A DNA stretch of 64,000 nucleotides. It comes from Imbricaverruca yamaguchii. Taxonomy: Eukaryota > Arthropoda > Thecostraca > Neoverrucidae. This document shows positions 1-12,004 of the stretch, piece after piece (within the stretch, counting starts at the first letter, position 1; each line of letters starts with the position of its first letter). Position numbers and translations under genes: made by a program. The notes under the pieces are model-generated. The model was not told the origin of the DNA. It made no database searches and saw only the letters and a program-made list of their open reading frames with translations. The stretch covers positions 366,001 through 430,000 of the forward strand of contig JAOTOL010001507.1 of NCBI GenBank assembly GCA_034440575.1, given 5' to 3'.

Positions 1-782
1 AAGTTTACATTTTTGGCCGTCGACAACGCCAACACAGCCTTGGCCAATCAGAGATCGGAATTTGATGTCATGCGTGAGAACGTACCGGTCATGTAACACA
101 TGCTCCTCATCTGATTGGCCCCAGATTGTGTTGACGCAACCATTTCAAATAGGTCCGAACCTGCGATGCAGCCTTGCATAACTGCTTCCAATCACATCAT
201 GTCTGAGTATCAAATAGGCCACCAATTACTGGCATATACGAATGAGTGAAGTAAGAGCATGCACATCTGGGGACGTTTCTACCATATTCATATGCAACAT
301 GCGATCTTCATGCATAACTAGTGAACCATAAGCAAGACCATAGGCAACTGCGGGGTATAATCCCACCAATCTAACGTTTAAGAGCAATGCCGCATCCAGG
401 ATTTTCCGGAGGGCATTCCGACACAAAAGACAATGTGGAAAAGCGTAGGAGCCGTTCAATGCGCGGAGCGCGCTGGGTTTTGCAATGGTTTTACCAGGGG
501 CGGTCGGCCCATGTAAGGCACTAAGGCAGTGCCTCATCGGAGTAAAGCTGGGAAATATTGTCTCATGCTATTTTCATAAAGTGATGCTTTCATCCACTGG
601 AAAATCGCAAACTTGACAAACTTGAAACAAATATGCATTGGTGACTCAAAGTTACGGTGAAAATGGAAGTTCATCTACATTTACATCATTTGCATCTTAG
701 CTTCCGAACAGCTCTATCGCCGTTCGGCAGAGGTTAGCCTTTCGCACATTTCGGCAAATAGTAAGTTTTCATTTCATAACAA
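1..782. other. Unassigned sequence
   Basis: I recognise no gene, RNA or repeat here. The only open frame of note (226-537, minus, 103 codons) has no family motif and no repeat of it elsewhere in the window, so I do not call it a gene. Confidence 0.4.
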
Positions 783-1300
783 GTGCAGTGTAGGCAGGGC
801 GCTTTAATATCCAGTCCAGTCCAGTCCAGAACTTCGTCCGGAGCGGTGCTGGTTGGGTATAGCTGGGTGTGTGAGGTGCCAGGTGAAGTGCTGGAGAAGT
901 TTTTCCGAGCTAAGCGCCGTCAAGTCATCATTTGGTTTGCCGCCAGCTCTCAAGGTGGAAGGACGCGCGCCCGAGCTCCAGGTTTCCAGATAAGTCGCTG
1001 CAGAACAAGGCAGTACTCTAGTCTAAGCTGTGGATAGGTGCTTAGCAATTACTTCTCTTATTATATTTCATTAGGTTTTATCTTATAAGCATTTTCGTAG
1101 CACGCAAACTATACTATATTAACCTAGCGACGCCGCAGGACGCCATCTTGTATGCGCCAAAGGGAGGCCTCGTGGCTTCGGCGTGTTCTCGACTCTTCGA
1201 TTTCTGTAGTAGGAGATATTACAAGTGTGTAGATTTGATAAGTACATTAGACAACATTCATACTATCCTAACATACTTTATTTATTTTTTGGTGTGCATA

Positions 1301-1947
1301 GTGTGTTTGGTGTTGAAGTTTAAGATAGTTTAATTAGTAGTAAGTTGGGGGTATTCATAAGTGCTGTGTGACTGTTCATTTTTCTGTCTAGCCATAAGTG
1401 ATATCAAAGGGATATTTATATAGTTGTCTACTTGTGTGGAAGACAATTAGATTAGACATCTTGTTTAGTTATTTAATGTATTTAAAAAACAAAACAAAAC
1501 AAAAAACAAACAATTGTTTAATAGTTTCTGCTTTTCTTGAGGCACTCAGATATTTAACTGACAGTATAGGAGGTAGCGATTTATAGTGAATGATAGTTAG
1601 CTTTTTTGTCGGTTGTTTAGCAAGTGTGTTTGGTGTTGAAGTTTAAGATAGCTTAATTAGTAGTAAGTTGGGGGTATTCATAAGTGCTGTGTGACTGTTC
1701 ATTTTTCTGTCTAGCCATAAGTGATATCAAAGGGATATTTATATAGTTGTCTACTTGTGTGGAAGACAATTAGATTAGACATATTGTTTAGTTATTTAAT
1801 TTATTTAAAAAGAAAACAAAACAAAAAAAACAAACAATTGTTTAATAGTTTCTGCTTTTCTTGAGGCACTCAGATATTTAACTGACAGTATAGGAGGTAG
1901 CGATTTATAGTGAATGATAGTTAGCTTTTTTGTCGGTTGTTTAGCAA
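1301..1947 (+). repeat. Tandem duplication in the CR1 5' leader (2 x about 323 bp)
   Basis: Copy one is 1301-1623 and copy two is 1624-1947. Both begin GTGTGTTTGGTGTTGAAG, and they are almost identical apart from a few substitutions and the length of an A-rich run (near 1484-1512 and 1808-1833). A 13-bp unit, CAAGTTAATTTAG, is then partly repeated at about 1945-1970. Duplicated 5' monomers are known in other LINEs, where they can carry internal promoter activity. That role is an inference here. Copies 2 and 3 are 5'-truncated, so the number of monomers in the family cannot be judged. Confidence 0.85.
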
Positions 1948-2003
1948 GTTAATTTAGCAAGTTAATTTGAATCTAAATCTAGGCATAAGCTGCAGCGTTT
2001 AGG

Positions 2004-2951
2004 ATGGTTTCGACCAGGATGCAGGCACTAGAGGAAGAAATTAGGACCCTTAAGGCAGAGGTTTCCAACCTCAAGGGTGCCCTTGTTGCACAGGGTAGGC
2101 AAGATAAAGCAACAAGGGGTCAATCCGTAGCAGGGACATCATATGCCCAGGTGGTCGCAGGCCACCAGGTAGCTGAGGTTTCCCCTACTGTGGAGGTGGC
2201 TGGGATCTCTCAAGAGGGGAGTGTTAATAGTGAACAGAGGAGGGGTAGTTCTGGTAGGTCACAGGAGGGGAAGTGGCATGAGGTCAGGGGGTGGAGGATT
2301 TGGAGACGCGAACCTAAGGAAAGGGTCAGTGAGTGGCAGGTGGCAGGTGGTAGGAGCGGGAGGAAGTGTAGCCGACCGGCCCAGCGGGCAGGCATAGTAA
2401 CAACAAATATGTTCCAGGCATTGGATGACTGCCCCCAGGATAGCAGTAGTAAGGAGTCAGTGCTGGTCATAGGAGACTCTCGTGTGCGTCATTTAGAGCG
2501 GGTATTTTGTAAAGGTAGGAGGGACAGGAGGTGCATCACCAGGCCTGGTGCCAAGGTGAAGGACCTGGTACCTGCGGTGGCACAGGTCACCAGTGATCAC
2601 CAGTTTAACACAGTCATAGTGCATGTAGGGGTAAATAACATAGGTCATACTAGGAGCGAGGAGCTTCTGCGGGAGTACAGGGCCCTTCTGGCCACCCTGA
2701 AGGGTACCAATAGAGTGCTTGTAACAGGAATTTTGCCTAGGGCTAGAGCCTCCCCTGAGTGGAGCTCTAGGGCACTGGCAGCTAACACCAGGGTAGGAAA
2801 GCTCTGCCAGGAGCTAGGTTTTACATTTGTAGACGAGTGGAGCAGGTTTTATGCATCGTGGGACCTCTATGAGAGGGATGGCCTGCATTTTTCTGAGAAG
2901 GGGGTCCATGTGTTAGGCAAAGTATATGAGCATGTCCTTCAGGGAAACTAG
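2004..2951 (+). CDS. CR1 ORF1: coiled coil plus SGNH/GDSL hydrolase-like protein (315 aa)
   Basis: The frame is intact. Residues about 6-33 form a heptad-like acidic and leucine-rich helix (coiled coil, likely oligomerisation). Residues about 35-150 are low-complexity and basic. Residues about 152-315 have the SGNH hydrolase blocks: GDS at 157-159 with the presumed nucleophile Ser159, GVNN at 209-212 (the family's G-x-N-D block), and DGLHF with Asp292 and His295 near the C-terminus. Esterase-like ORF1 proteins are known in CR1 and some other LINEs, where they are thought to help the ribonucleoprotein bind lipid or nucleic acid; the substrate is unknown. The stop at 2949-2951 lies 8 bp before the ORF2 ATG at 2960, so ORF2 may be translated by reinitiation. 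The start was chosen because the coiled coil begins at once. The same domain is at 12005-12475 in copy 2. Confidence 0.85.
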   Translation: MVSTRMQALEEEIRTLKAEVSNLKGALVAQGRQDKATRGQSVAGTSYAQVVAGHQVAEVSPTVEVAGISQEGSVNSEQRRGSSGRSQEGKWHEVRGWRIWRREPKERVSEWQVAGGRSGRKCSRPAQRAGIVTTNMFQALDDCPQDSSSKESVLVIGDSRVRHLERVFCKGRRDRRCITRPGAKVKDLVPAVAQVTSDHQFNTVIVHVGVNNIGHTRSEELLREYRALLATLKGTNRVLVTGILPRARASPEWSSRALAANTRVGKLCQELGFTFVDEWSRFYASWDLYERDGLHFSEKGVHVLGKVYEHVLQGN

Positions 2952-2959
2952 GAAATGGG

Positions 2960-5900
2960 GTGGGGAGGGATGAAATTGCATTGCCAACTCAGGAATATTC
3001 CAATAGTGTCAGCCAAGGCAATAGAACCTCAAAGTCTGCAAATAGGGAGAGCAGCAACTCAAGGGGACAGAGTTATAGTTCATCTAGTGATAAAAGAACT
3101 CCTCAATATGAAAAAGCCAAAGGTGGTTATGGAGCATTTGTTAAGTGTATAATGTTTAATGCTCAGAGTATCCGTTCCAAATTTGATGAGTTCAAGTGTT
3201 ATGATGCTGAGGAGGAACCGGATTTTGTTTGCATTACGGAGGCATGGGTCAGTGAAGGATATTTTGGAGATAACTTACAGGACTATGAGATCCAGGGATA
3301 CAATATGTTTTCGTGCAATAGGGGTCCAGCAATGAAAGGGGGTGGTGTAATGCTCTATGTGAATAGCTTATTCAGTTCTCAAAAAGTAGCAGATGGGGAT
3401 AAAAATGTGTCTGTGGAGTCCATTTGGCTTGATGTCACTGTGGGAAAAGGCAACAGCAATACTCTTAGGATAGGAGCTTTCTACCGATCAGGAACCCTGC
3501 CACATTCTCAGCAACTGGAGCTTGACAAGGTGATTTGTGAGGAAATCAGTAGAAACTTTAAGAGGAAGTGCCTTATTCTCGGTGACTTTAATCTAAAAGG
3601 TTATGAAAATGCTGGTGTTGGCTCCCCATCATGCAAAATGTTCAGGAAATGCCTTGAAGAGGACCTGTTCTTACACCAGTTTGTATCGGAACCTACCAGG
3701 CATGGTTCATTCTTGGACCTTGTATTCTCGGATTTAAGTGACTTGGTTCAAGACTTGACTGTAGGCGAAACTCTGGGAAAAAGTGACCATAACATAGTTA
3801 GATTCAAGGCACATGTAGGGGAAACTATCAAGGATAATTTGGTAAAGGTTCCAAATTTCAACAGAGCAGACTTTAACGGCATGAGAGCGGCTTTAAGTGC
3901 CATCAGATGGGAAGAAGAATTCTCCAATTTAAATGCCTGTGAAATGTGGGAAAAGTTCAAATCTTACTTAAAGGAAACTCAGATTAGACATGTCCCCCAA
4001 AAGCAAAGACGCAAAAGAAGGGTAGGAAAGCCAGCATGGCTTACACCAGACGTGATAAAAGCAATTAGGGCTAAGAAAACTGCATTTAGAGTTTTTAAAG
4101 AAGCCTCAAATGTCATTAATCTAAAGGCGTATCGAAAAGCTAGAGACACTGTGAAGCAAAAAACCAGAGCAGCAAAGCGAGCAACGGAACTGGATTTAGC
4201 TAGAAACTGTAATGGGGACAGTAAAAAGTTCTTTAGTTTCTACAAGCTGAGTAAAGTTTCTAACACAATTGGTCCACTGGAAGTAAACGGGACTACATTG
4301 GGTGAGGATAGTGAGATGGTTGAGGAGCTGAGCAAGCAGTTCAAATCAGTGTTTACATTGGAAGATATGACCAATCTGCCGACCGTACACCATAGTTCAG
4401 ATACATGGGATCTGACAAATGATGTTGATTTCATTGGTAGTGATGTTGTTTACAATCATATCAGGAAAATAAAACCAAATAAGGCAGCAGGACCTGATGA
4501 TATTTATGCTAGGGTGCTGCGGGAAACTGAAAAGGAACTGGCATTTCCACTTAGTATAATATTTTGTAGATCAGTTTCACATAATGAAATTCCAACCGAT
4601 TGGAAAAGGGCAAATGTAGTTTCTATTTTCAAGAAAGGAGAAAGAGGGAAAGTTGAAAACTATAGGCCAATAAGTCTCACATCCCTAGTCTGCAAGGTAC
4701 TCGAATCAATTATCAAGGATAGAATAGTTAGTTATCTGGAAGGTAGCAGATTGATTCAAGATACTCAACATGGATTTAGAAAAGGACGATCGTGTCTCAC
4801 AAGCCTCTTGGATTTTTTTAACTTCGCCACAGAACAATTTGATCAAGGGAAATCAGGTTGATGTAGCATATCTTGACTTTAGTAAGGCCTTTGACAAGGT
4901 ACCCCATAAACGGTTAATGATACAGCTTCAGTCCCATGGTATTGCAGGTAGCATCTTAAAATGGATAGAGTTGTGGCTTTCAGATAGACAGCAAAGAGTG
5001 ATGCTAAATGGTACAAAGTCATCATGGCAAAATGTTCTTAGTGCAGTCCCCCAGGGGTCAGTACTAGGGCCATTACTGTTCATTATATTTGTAAATAACA
5101 TTGAAAGTGGCCTAAGCAGTAAAGTTTTGAAATTTGCAGATGATTTGAAGGTCTTTAGGGCAATAACAGGTCAGGATGAGCATATCTCGCTGCAAAAAGA
5201 CTTAGACGAACTTGTGAAGTGGTCCGAAGAATGGCAAATGAAATTTAACTTTGATAAGTGCAAAATCATGCATGTAGGTAAGCAGCATATGAAGGCTCCA
5301 TATTTGATGGGTGGCCAAGTGCTATCAGTGACTCAACAGGAGAAGGATTTAGGTGTTATTCTAAACACAAAATTGGGGGCATCAGAACAGACCAAGGAAG
5401 CCAGGAAGAAGGCACTGAGAATGCTCGGGGCAATAAATAGGAATGTATCATACAGAAGTGAGGAAGTGATCAGGAAGCTTTACTGTGCATACGTCAGGCC
5501 ACATTTGGAATACTGCATCCAAGCTTGGTCTCCTAGCTATGAAAAAGATTGTTGGCTTTTAGAGAGAGTACAAAAGAGGGCTACAAAAATGGTTAATGGC
5601 ATAAGCAACCTGGCATATGAGGAAAGATTGAAGAAATTGAATATGTTTTCACTTAGATATAGAAGGCTGAGAGGAGATCTCATCGAGGTCTTTAAATTTG
5701 TCAATGGTCTGGAGAGGGGATACCTTGGGGAAATGTTTGAATTTAACAGAAATGATGCAATTAGAGGTCATAAATTCAAAATTAAAATTAACCACAGCAG
5801 AACAAGGTTAAGGCAAACTTTCTTCACCAACAGGGTAGTGGAACACTGGAACCAGCTGCCAGGAAACATCGTCAGTAGCAGCACATTGAACATCTTTAAA

Positions 5901-5963
5901 AACAGCATAGACAATCATTATAAGAATAGAGGGCTTGCTTTTCAGTATTACAGGGAGGGCTGA
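2960..5963 (+). pseudogene. CR1 ORF2: endonuclease plus reverse transcriptase, one frameshift
   Basis: The first frame (2960-4861) has an APE-type endonuclease: Asn68 in FNAQS, Glu94 in ITEAW, LGDFN at 207-211 and SDH at 275-277. A linker and the reverse-transcriptase fingers follow (ENYRPISLTS). The frame breaks at about 4841-4850, where copy 1 has one more A than copy 2, in the run between GATC and GGGAAATC. The second frame (to 5963) carries palm motif LDFSKAFD, then VPQGSVLGPLLF, the catalytic FADD box at 5133-5144, and the thumb. FADD in place of YADD is normal in CR1. No RNase H is present, as expected for the clade. The product would nick target DNA and reverse-transcribe element RNA. 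Every motif is intact, so the frameshift is either recent or a sequencing error. Confidence 0.88.
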
Positions 5964-6066
5964 TTGGCAGATTTGGTGGGCAACTGGTTCAGTGTACAGA
6001 GTGCAACCAAGAAGGGCCCTGGTGGCTCAGAGTTGCACTAATCTTTTATGTCTTTATGTCTTTATA

Positions 6067-6967
6067 TCGTTTCGCAATCGGTGACGTCACATGGGGTGGA
6101 CAATTGCTCAGTACCGTAGGCGCTCCAGCGAAACTTCCGTGGTTTCCACACGACATTTCCGATCTTAAATGCCATCTAAATGGAACAAAATCTCGTTCAT
6201 TGGAAAGCTTGAAGCATCTTATCCACGGATATGAGCCGTATTTTCCCTAACACTAGGATTTTTCGCTTGGAACCACGGCTGGCTGCATCCATGTCAAGCG
6301 CCGCAGGAATCGCGCGGTGCCACGGGTAGTAGCAGTCATACGGGTAGTAGGTAGCAGTATGATGAGACAGGCCAACAGAAGATCACGGCCGGGAAGGAGG
6401 GGTGGGAGCAAGTAATAGATAATTGTCGCAACATAATTTCTCCCCACTTGGTGCAGGGGCGCAAACAAGGGTGGGGTACTGGGGAATGTGGAACCAATCC
6501 GGCCAGGAAACGGCGCCAACATTATATTTAGGCCACCGGCGGATGTACCTATGCTGGTTGAAGTAGCCCTTATCATCCAGGTGCAGATACTGCACCTGGT
6601 TTTGCAGGTCCAGATACTGCAGCTGGTTTTCAGGACTGTGTTCCATTTTTCATTCATATACGTCTATACCAGGGGTGTTCCTTTTGTATATTTTTCAACA
6701 GTAGGTGCCCCCTCAATGTTGGCCCTGTCCACTAATAATTTAGACTTTTAACATGGGGTACCATTGAGCATGCACTCGATCGATGTGGGGCTTCCTACAT
6801 CGATGTATTCGGTGTATGCCACACTCGTGTATTTCCGGTGGATAAGGCGAGGGCGTTCAGCCCCCTTCGCTGCATCTCTTGTTGAATTGGGTAAATCCCT
6901 TTCACACTGTCCCCTTTTTTTGCATTTTTAGCAGAGGCAAAGTGCTGTCCGCTAGAGATTTCCTACG
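6067..6967. other. Unassigned sequence with a short minus-strand open frame
   Basis: No transposon family is recognised here. A minus-strand frame at 6383-6646 reads through a small internal duplication (two units of about 27 bp near 6578-6632, with a CAGATACTGCA core) into a Trp- and Tyr-rich stretch (RRWPKYNVGAVSWPDW). It matches no family I can name and might be an exon fragment or chance. The rest is anonymous. Confidence 0.3.
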
Positions 6968-7334
6968 TTAACACTCGCAATTCCGGTGGTCCGCGCCAAC
7001 TTCGCATGTCCGGGGGGGCAAATGTCTGCCCCTAAGATATCTGGAACTATGCTAGCTAGCGACAAAAGGAAAACGGCGTTGGATAGCTGGTGACGGGCTC
7101 TATCGAAAGTGTTTCGGTGATTTTTTTTCGCTCAGGTCAATATTCAGGTCACTGTCCCATCATAGGTCAAATTCGACCAGATCGGGTGGGACTCTCAGAT
7201 ATTGACATATATTTCAGGACCTGTAGCAGATAGAAACAAACGGCGAGTGGTATTCGACAGTCCTTGAAATGTGCTATCGACAATAGGCGGTGTGATTTAA
7301 GGTCAGGTCATCCGAAACTATGACATCAGGTTAA

Positions 7335-8189
7335 CCCGTCCCGTCTCGGGGGGGGGGGGAGGTCTTCAACCGTCCCCTCTCAGGTTTTTCGCGGATAGCG
7401 GACGAACGGCGCGGAGCAGTGCGACCAAATTTGGCATACCCTTTCCCACATCAATTTGAGATGCTGACTCAAAGTGTTTATGTCAGGTCATCTAGGGTCA
7501 ACGAGCTAGTCAAGGTCAAGTGAGGTCACCGCCAAAAAGTTAAACCAGTCGTCGCACTTTAACGGATACAGATATCTTAATGAAACTTTCAGCGTTTGCT
7601 TATCTTTACGGATGCAGCAAAACGTACGAGAGCAATTTTTCATTGTTGTTTTGTTTTTGACTACATATACATTTTGCGTATTATGCCATATTGCAGTTCA
7701 AACACAGGATTCTGGCTAAAGTAAGCATTTTTTATTAGGCAAGTTGACTTCCAACAACGTTTCTCTGTCGGCTCTATCCATTGGAAAAGGAAAATAAAAA
7801 TTAAAAAAAAAACATGAAAACTCAAAATTTTGAAATAAAAAAAAATTGTATTTTTGAGGGCGAAAAAATATATAGCCCTGGTAGATTTCGCTGCCCTTTT
7901 CTCATTCCAAATAATTTTTTCCCATATATCCCCCAAGATGAACTCCCCAGAGTAAAAAAAAGCATAATGTAAGTCGTGAAAAGTCGTGAAAATTTAGCTC
8001 CCCTGGTGACCTCACTTTTGGGGAAATGTTTTTTTTTCGGGAGAGGACCCGGACCATACTCGTCGAGCCCTTTGCGATGACACCTCTTTCGTTTTCGTGC
8101 GATACTTGGTTTGGATTTTAGAGGGGGTCTTCAAACCCCCCCCCCCACCGAGACGTGGTGGGAGGATTTGACAGGAAAGACGGCGCGGG
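7335..8189 (+). mobile_element. Family B TTAA element, copy 1 (about 855 bp)
   Basis: TTAA flanks both ends (7331-7334 and 8190-8193). The left terminus is CCCGTCCCGTCTCGGGG and the right one ends CGAGACG...GACGGCGCGGG, an inverted-repeat relationship. Just inside each end a G-run and a C-run flank a TCTTCAA loop, forming a hairpin. Family C sequence is continuous across the insertion: the 40.1-41.1 kb copy has a related TCAA here and no insertion. The body carries the AGGTCA direct repeat at 7513-7528. No coding capacity is seen. Confidence 0.82.
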
Positions 8190-9207
8190 TTAAGGTCGTG
8201 AAGTAGCCTAGTGAGGGCATGTAATGTATCAATCGACACGCCTTGGCGATACAAGCACAATGACGGTAATTTCAGCCTTCTAGCTCAATGAAGAGCGATG
8301 TAATGCGCAGAAGTGTTTAGTGATCTCAGGTGACCTCAGGTGGCCTTGGTGAGGTCACTGAGCAAAAATGTCAGCGGTAACATTGAGCATAGCTTCCAAC
8401 TACATGCCACAACCGTTGTGAGATCATTCCAAGAGCAAATATGTAACCAGGAAACATTTGTATATTTTACCATGGCCCTATAGTGGGAAAGCCATGGAAG
8501 CGATCTGACCTAAGGTCAATGCTACGAAACGAAACCCGATCTACATATTATTGTACCTGATGAGATCATAACGTGTTATAAGTTTGAAATCAATCGCCCA
8601 TTTAATGTGGATGTTATGCCACCTAGAACTCCGAGTGTAGTTTGGTCACTTCGACTGACCTGATGACCTGAACTAAAATGCCCCAGGGTTCAAAATGTAT
8701 GAGAATATGCGTAAAAAGATTAATGAGCAGCCATGCGAGGTTGGGGGGGGGGGGAAGAGTAGTTTTTTTTTAGGCGTGCCGGACCATAAAGGTCATTTGC
8801 GCCGCCTTTAAAGAACACGTTGCATATCTGTCTATGAAAGCGAGTGTTACGATCAAGGTACAGGCAAGTGGACATTTATGTTAAGGGAATTATGCGTTAT
8901 ACTTTGTGCGAAGTTTTTGGGTGCTGGAGGCGGGGGCTGGGTTGGGGTCTCCCTGGTGTCTAACTGGTTTTAATTTTACTTTACTCCTCCACATAATAAT
9001 TCGTGGTTTGGGTGGGGCTGGGGTGTTTTGAGTGTCGAGTTGATTTTGTCAGGGTGCCGGCTTAGCCTACTCCTATCGAAGAGCACCGAGGGATTTTTAC
9101 CGTGCGGGCAAGGAGGCAATTGTCCACACCGCCTCTCACGCCGGCTGCCGCGTGTTAGTTGTTAGTAGTTGGTTAGTATATGCATGCCATGCAGGGTTGT
9201 CAGTTGG

Positions 9208-11997
9208 ACATAAAGACATTGACAAATTTAAAGACCTCGATGAGATCTCCTCTCAGCCTTCTATATCTAAGTGAAAACATATTCAATTTCTTCAATCTTT
9301 CCTCATATGCCAGGTTGCTTATGCCATTAACCATTTTTGTAGCCCTCTTTTGTCCTCTCTCTAAAAGCCAACAATCCTTTTCATAGCTAGGAGACCAAGC
9401 TTGGATGCAGTATTCCAAATGTGGCCTGACGTATGCACAATAAAGCTTCCTGATCACTTCCTCACTTCTGTATGATACATTCCTATTTATTACCCCGATC
9501 ATTCTCAGTGCCTTCTTCCTGGCTTCCTTGGTCTGTTCTGATGCCCCCAGTTTTGTGTTTAGAATAACACCTAAATCCTTCTCCTGTTGAGTCACTGATA
9601 GCACTTGGCCATCCATCAAGTATGGAGCCTTCATATGCTGCTTACCTGCATGCATGATTTTGCACTTATCAAAATTAAATTTCATTTGCCATTCTTCGGA
9701 CCACTTCACAAGTTCGTCTAAGTCTTTTTGCAGCGAGATATGCTCATCCTGACCTGTTATTGCCCTAAAGACCTTCAAATCATCCGCAAATTTCAAAACT
9801 TTACTGCTTAGGCCACTTTCAATGTTATTTACAAATATAATGAACAGTAATGGCCCTAGTACTGACCCCTGGGGTACTCCACTAAGAACATTTTGCCATG
9901 ATGACTTTGTACCATTTAACATCACTCTTTGCTGTCTATCTGAAAGCCACAACTCTATCCATTTTAAGATGCTACCTGCAATACCATGGGACTGAAGCTG
10001 TATCATTAACCGTTTATGGGGTACCTTGTCAAAGGCCTTACTAAAGTCAAGATATGCTACATAAACCTGATTTCCCTGATCAAATTGTTCTGTGGCGAAG
10101 TTCAAAAAGTCCAAGAGGTTTGTGAGACACGATCGTCCTTTTCTAAACCCATTTTGAGTATCTTGAATCAATCTGCTACCTTCCAGATAACTAACTATTA
10201 TATCCTTGATAATTGATTCGAGTACCTTGCAGACTAGGGATGTGAGACTTACTGGCCTATAGTTTTAAACTTTCCCTTTTTCTCCTTTCTTGAAAATAGG
10301 AACTACATTTGCCCTTTTCCAATCGGTTGGAATTTCATTATGTGAAACTGATCTACAAAATATTATACTAAGTGGAAATGCCAGTTCCTTTTCAGTTTCC
10401 CGCAGCACCCTAGCATAAATTTCATCAGGTCCTGCTGCCTTATTTGGTTTTATTTTCCTGATATGATTGTAAACAACATCACTATCAATGAAGTCAACAT
10501 CATTTGTCAGATCCCATGTCACTGAACTATGGTGTACGGTCGGCAGATTGGTCATATCTTCCAATGTAAACACTGATTTGAACTGCTTGCTCAGCTCCTC
10601 AACCATCTCACTATCCTCACCCAATGTAGTCCCGTTTACTTCCAGTGGACCAATTGTGCCAGAAACTTTACTCAGCTTGTAGAAACTAAATAACTTTTTA
10701 CTGTCCCCATTACAGTTTCTAGCTAAATCCAGTTCTTTTGCTCGCTTTGCTGCTCTGGTTTGTTGCTTCACAGTGTCTCTAGCTTTTCGATACGCCTTTA
10801 GATTAACGACATTTGAGGCTTCTTTAAAAACTCTAAATGCAGTTTTCTTAGCCTTAATTGCTTTTATCACGTCTGGTGTAAGCCTTGTCTGGAAGGGTAG
10901 GAAAGCCACGTCTGGCTTTCCTACCCTTCTTTTGTGTCTTTGCTTTTGGGGGACATGTCTAATCTGAGTTTCTTTCAAGTAAGATTTGAACCTTTCCCAC
11001 ATTTCACAGGCATTTAAATTGGAGAATTCCTCTTCCCATCTGATGGCACTTAAAGCCGCTCTCATGCCGTCAAAGTCTGCTCTGTTGAAATTTGGAACCT
11101 TTACCAAATTATCCTTGATAATTTCCCCTACATGTGCCTTGAATCTAACTATGTTATGGTCACTTTTTCCCAGAGTTTCGCCTACAGTCAAGTCTTGAAC
11201 CAAGTCACTTAAATCCGAGAATACAAGGTCCAAGAATGAACCATGCCTGGTGGGTTCCGATACAAACTGGTGTAAGAACAGGTCCTCTTCAAGGCATTTC
11301 CTAAACATTTTGCATGATGGGGAGCCAACACCAGCATTTTCATAACCTTTTAGATTAAAGTCACCGAGAATAAGGCACTTTCTCTTAAAGTTTCTACTGA
11401 TTTCCTCACAAATCACCTTGTCAAGCTCCAGTTGCTGATAATGTGGCAGGGTTCCTGCTCGGTAGAAAGCTCCTATCCTAAGAGTATTGCTGTTGCCTTT
11501 TCCCACAGTGACATCAAGCCAAATGGACTCCACGGACACATTTTTATCCCCACCTGCTACTTTTTGAGAACTGAATAAGCTATTCATATAGAGCATTACA
11601 CCACCCCCTTTCATTGCTGGACCCCTATTGCACGAAAACATATTGTATCCCTGGATCTCATAGTCCTGTAAGTTATCTCCAAAATACCCTTCACTGACCC
11701 ATGCCTCCGTAATGCAAACAAAATCTGGTTCCTCCTCAGCAACATAACACTTGAACTCATCAAATTTGGAACGGATACTCTGAGCATTAAACATCATACA
11801 CTTAAAAAATCCTCCATAACCACCTTCGGCTTTTTCATATTGAGGAGTTCTTTTATCACTAGAGTTCTTTTATCACTAGATAACTCTGTCCCCTTGAGTT
11901 GATGCTGTCCCTATTTGCAGACTTTGACGTTCTATTGCCTTGGTTGACACTATTGGAATATTCCTGAGTTGGCAATGCAATTTCATCCCTCCCCACC
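9208..11997 (-). pseudogene. CR1 ORF2, copy 2: nonsense codon, templated insertion, lost C-terminus
   Basis: Apart from its extreme N-terminus the endonuclease and reverse transcriptase stay in one frame. All motifs of copy 1 are present (FNAQS, ITEAW, LGDFN, SDH, LDFSKAFD, VPQGSVLGPL, FADD). Breaks: (1) near the N-terminus a 17-bp tandem duplication (GAGTTCTTTTATCACTA at about 11846-11880) and a frame change; (2) a stop at 10265-10267, where GAA of copy 1 is TAA; (3) an in-frame 24-nt excess at about 10890-10925 between RRVGKP and LTPDV, forming a perfect foldback; (4) the C-terminus is deleted and replaced by the tail. The single A that breaks copy 1 is absent here, so this copy shows the ancestral frame. 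Confidence 0.85.
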
Positions 11998-12004
11998 CCA
12001 TTTC

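Larger units (their letters stand above)
800..6066 (+). mobile_element. CR1-like non-LTR retrotransposon, copy 1, nearly complete
   Basis: The order is 5' leader with a tandem duplication, ORF1 (2004-2951), ORF2 (2960-5963) and a short 3' UTR ending in a repeated TCTTTATG-type tail at about 6042-6066. This two-ORF layout, with an SGNH-hydrolase ORF1 and an endonuclease plus reverse transcriptase ORF2 and a short microsatellite-like 3' end instead of poly-A, is that of the CR1 clade. Two other copies lie on the minus strand (9208-12475 and 32424-33306). Copy 1 differs from copy 2 by scattered substitutions. The exact 5' end is uncertain: a (GTCCA)n-like run near 811-828 could mark it. I could not find a target-site duplication. 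One frameshift in ORF2 makes this copy unable to make full-length reverse transcriptase as read. Confidence 0.88.

Noticed and set aside
226..537. 103-codon minus-strand frame
   Set aside because: No recognisable domain, no second copy in the window and no supporting context.
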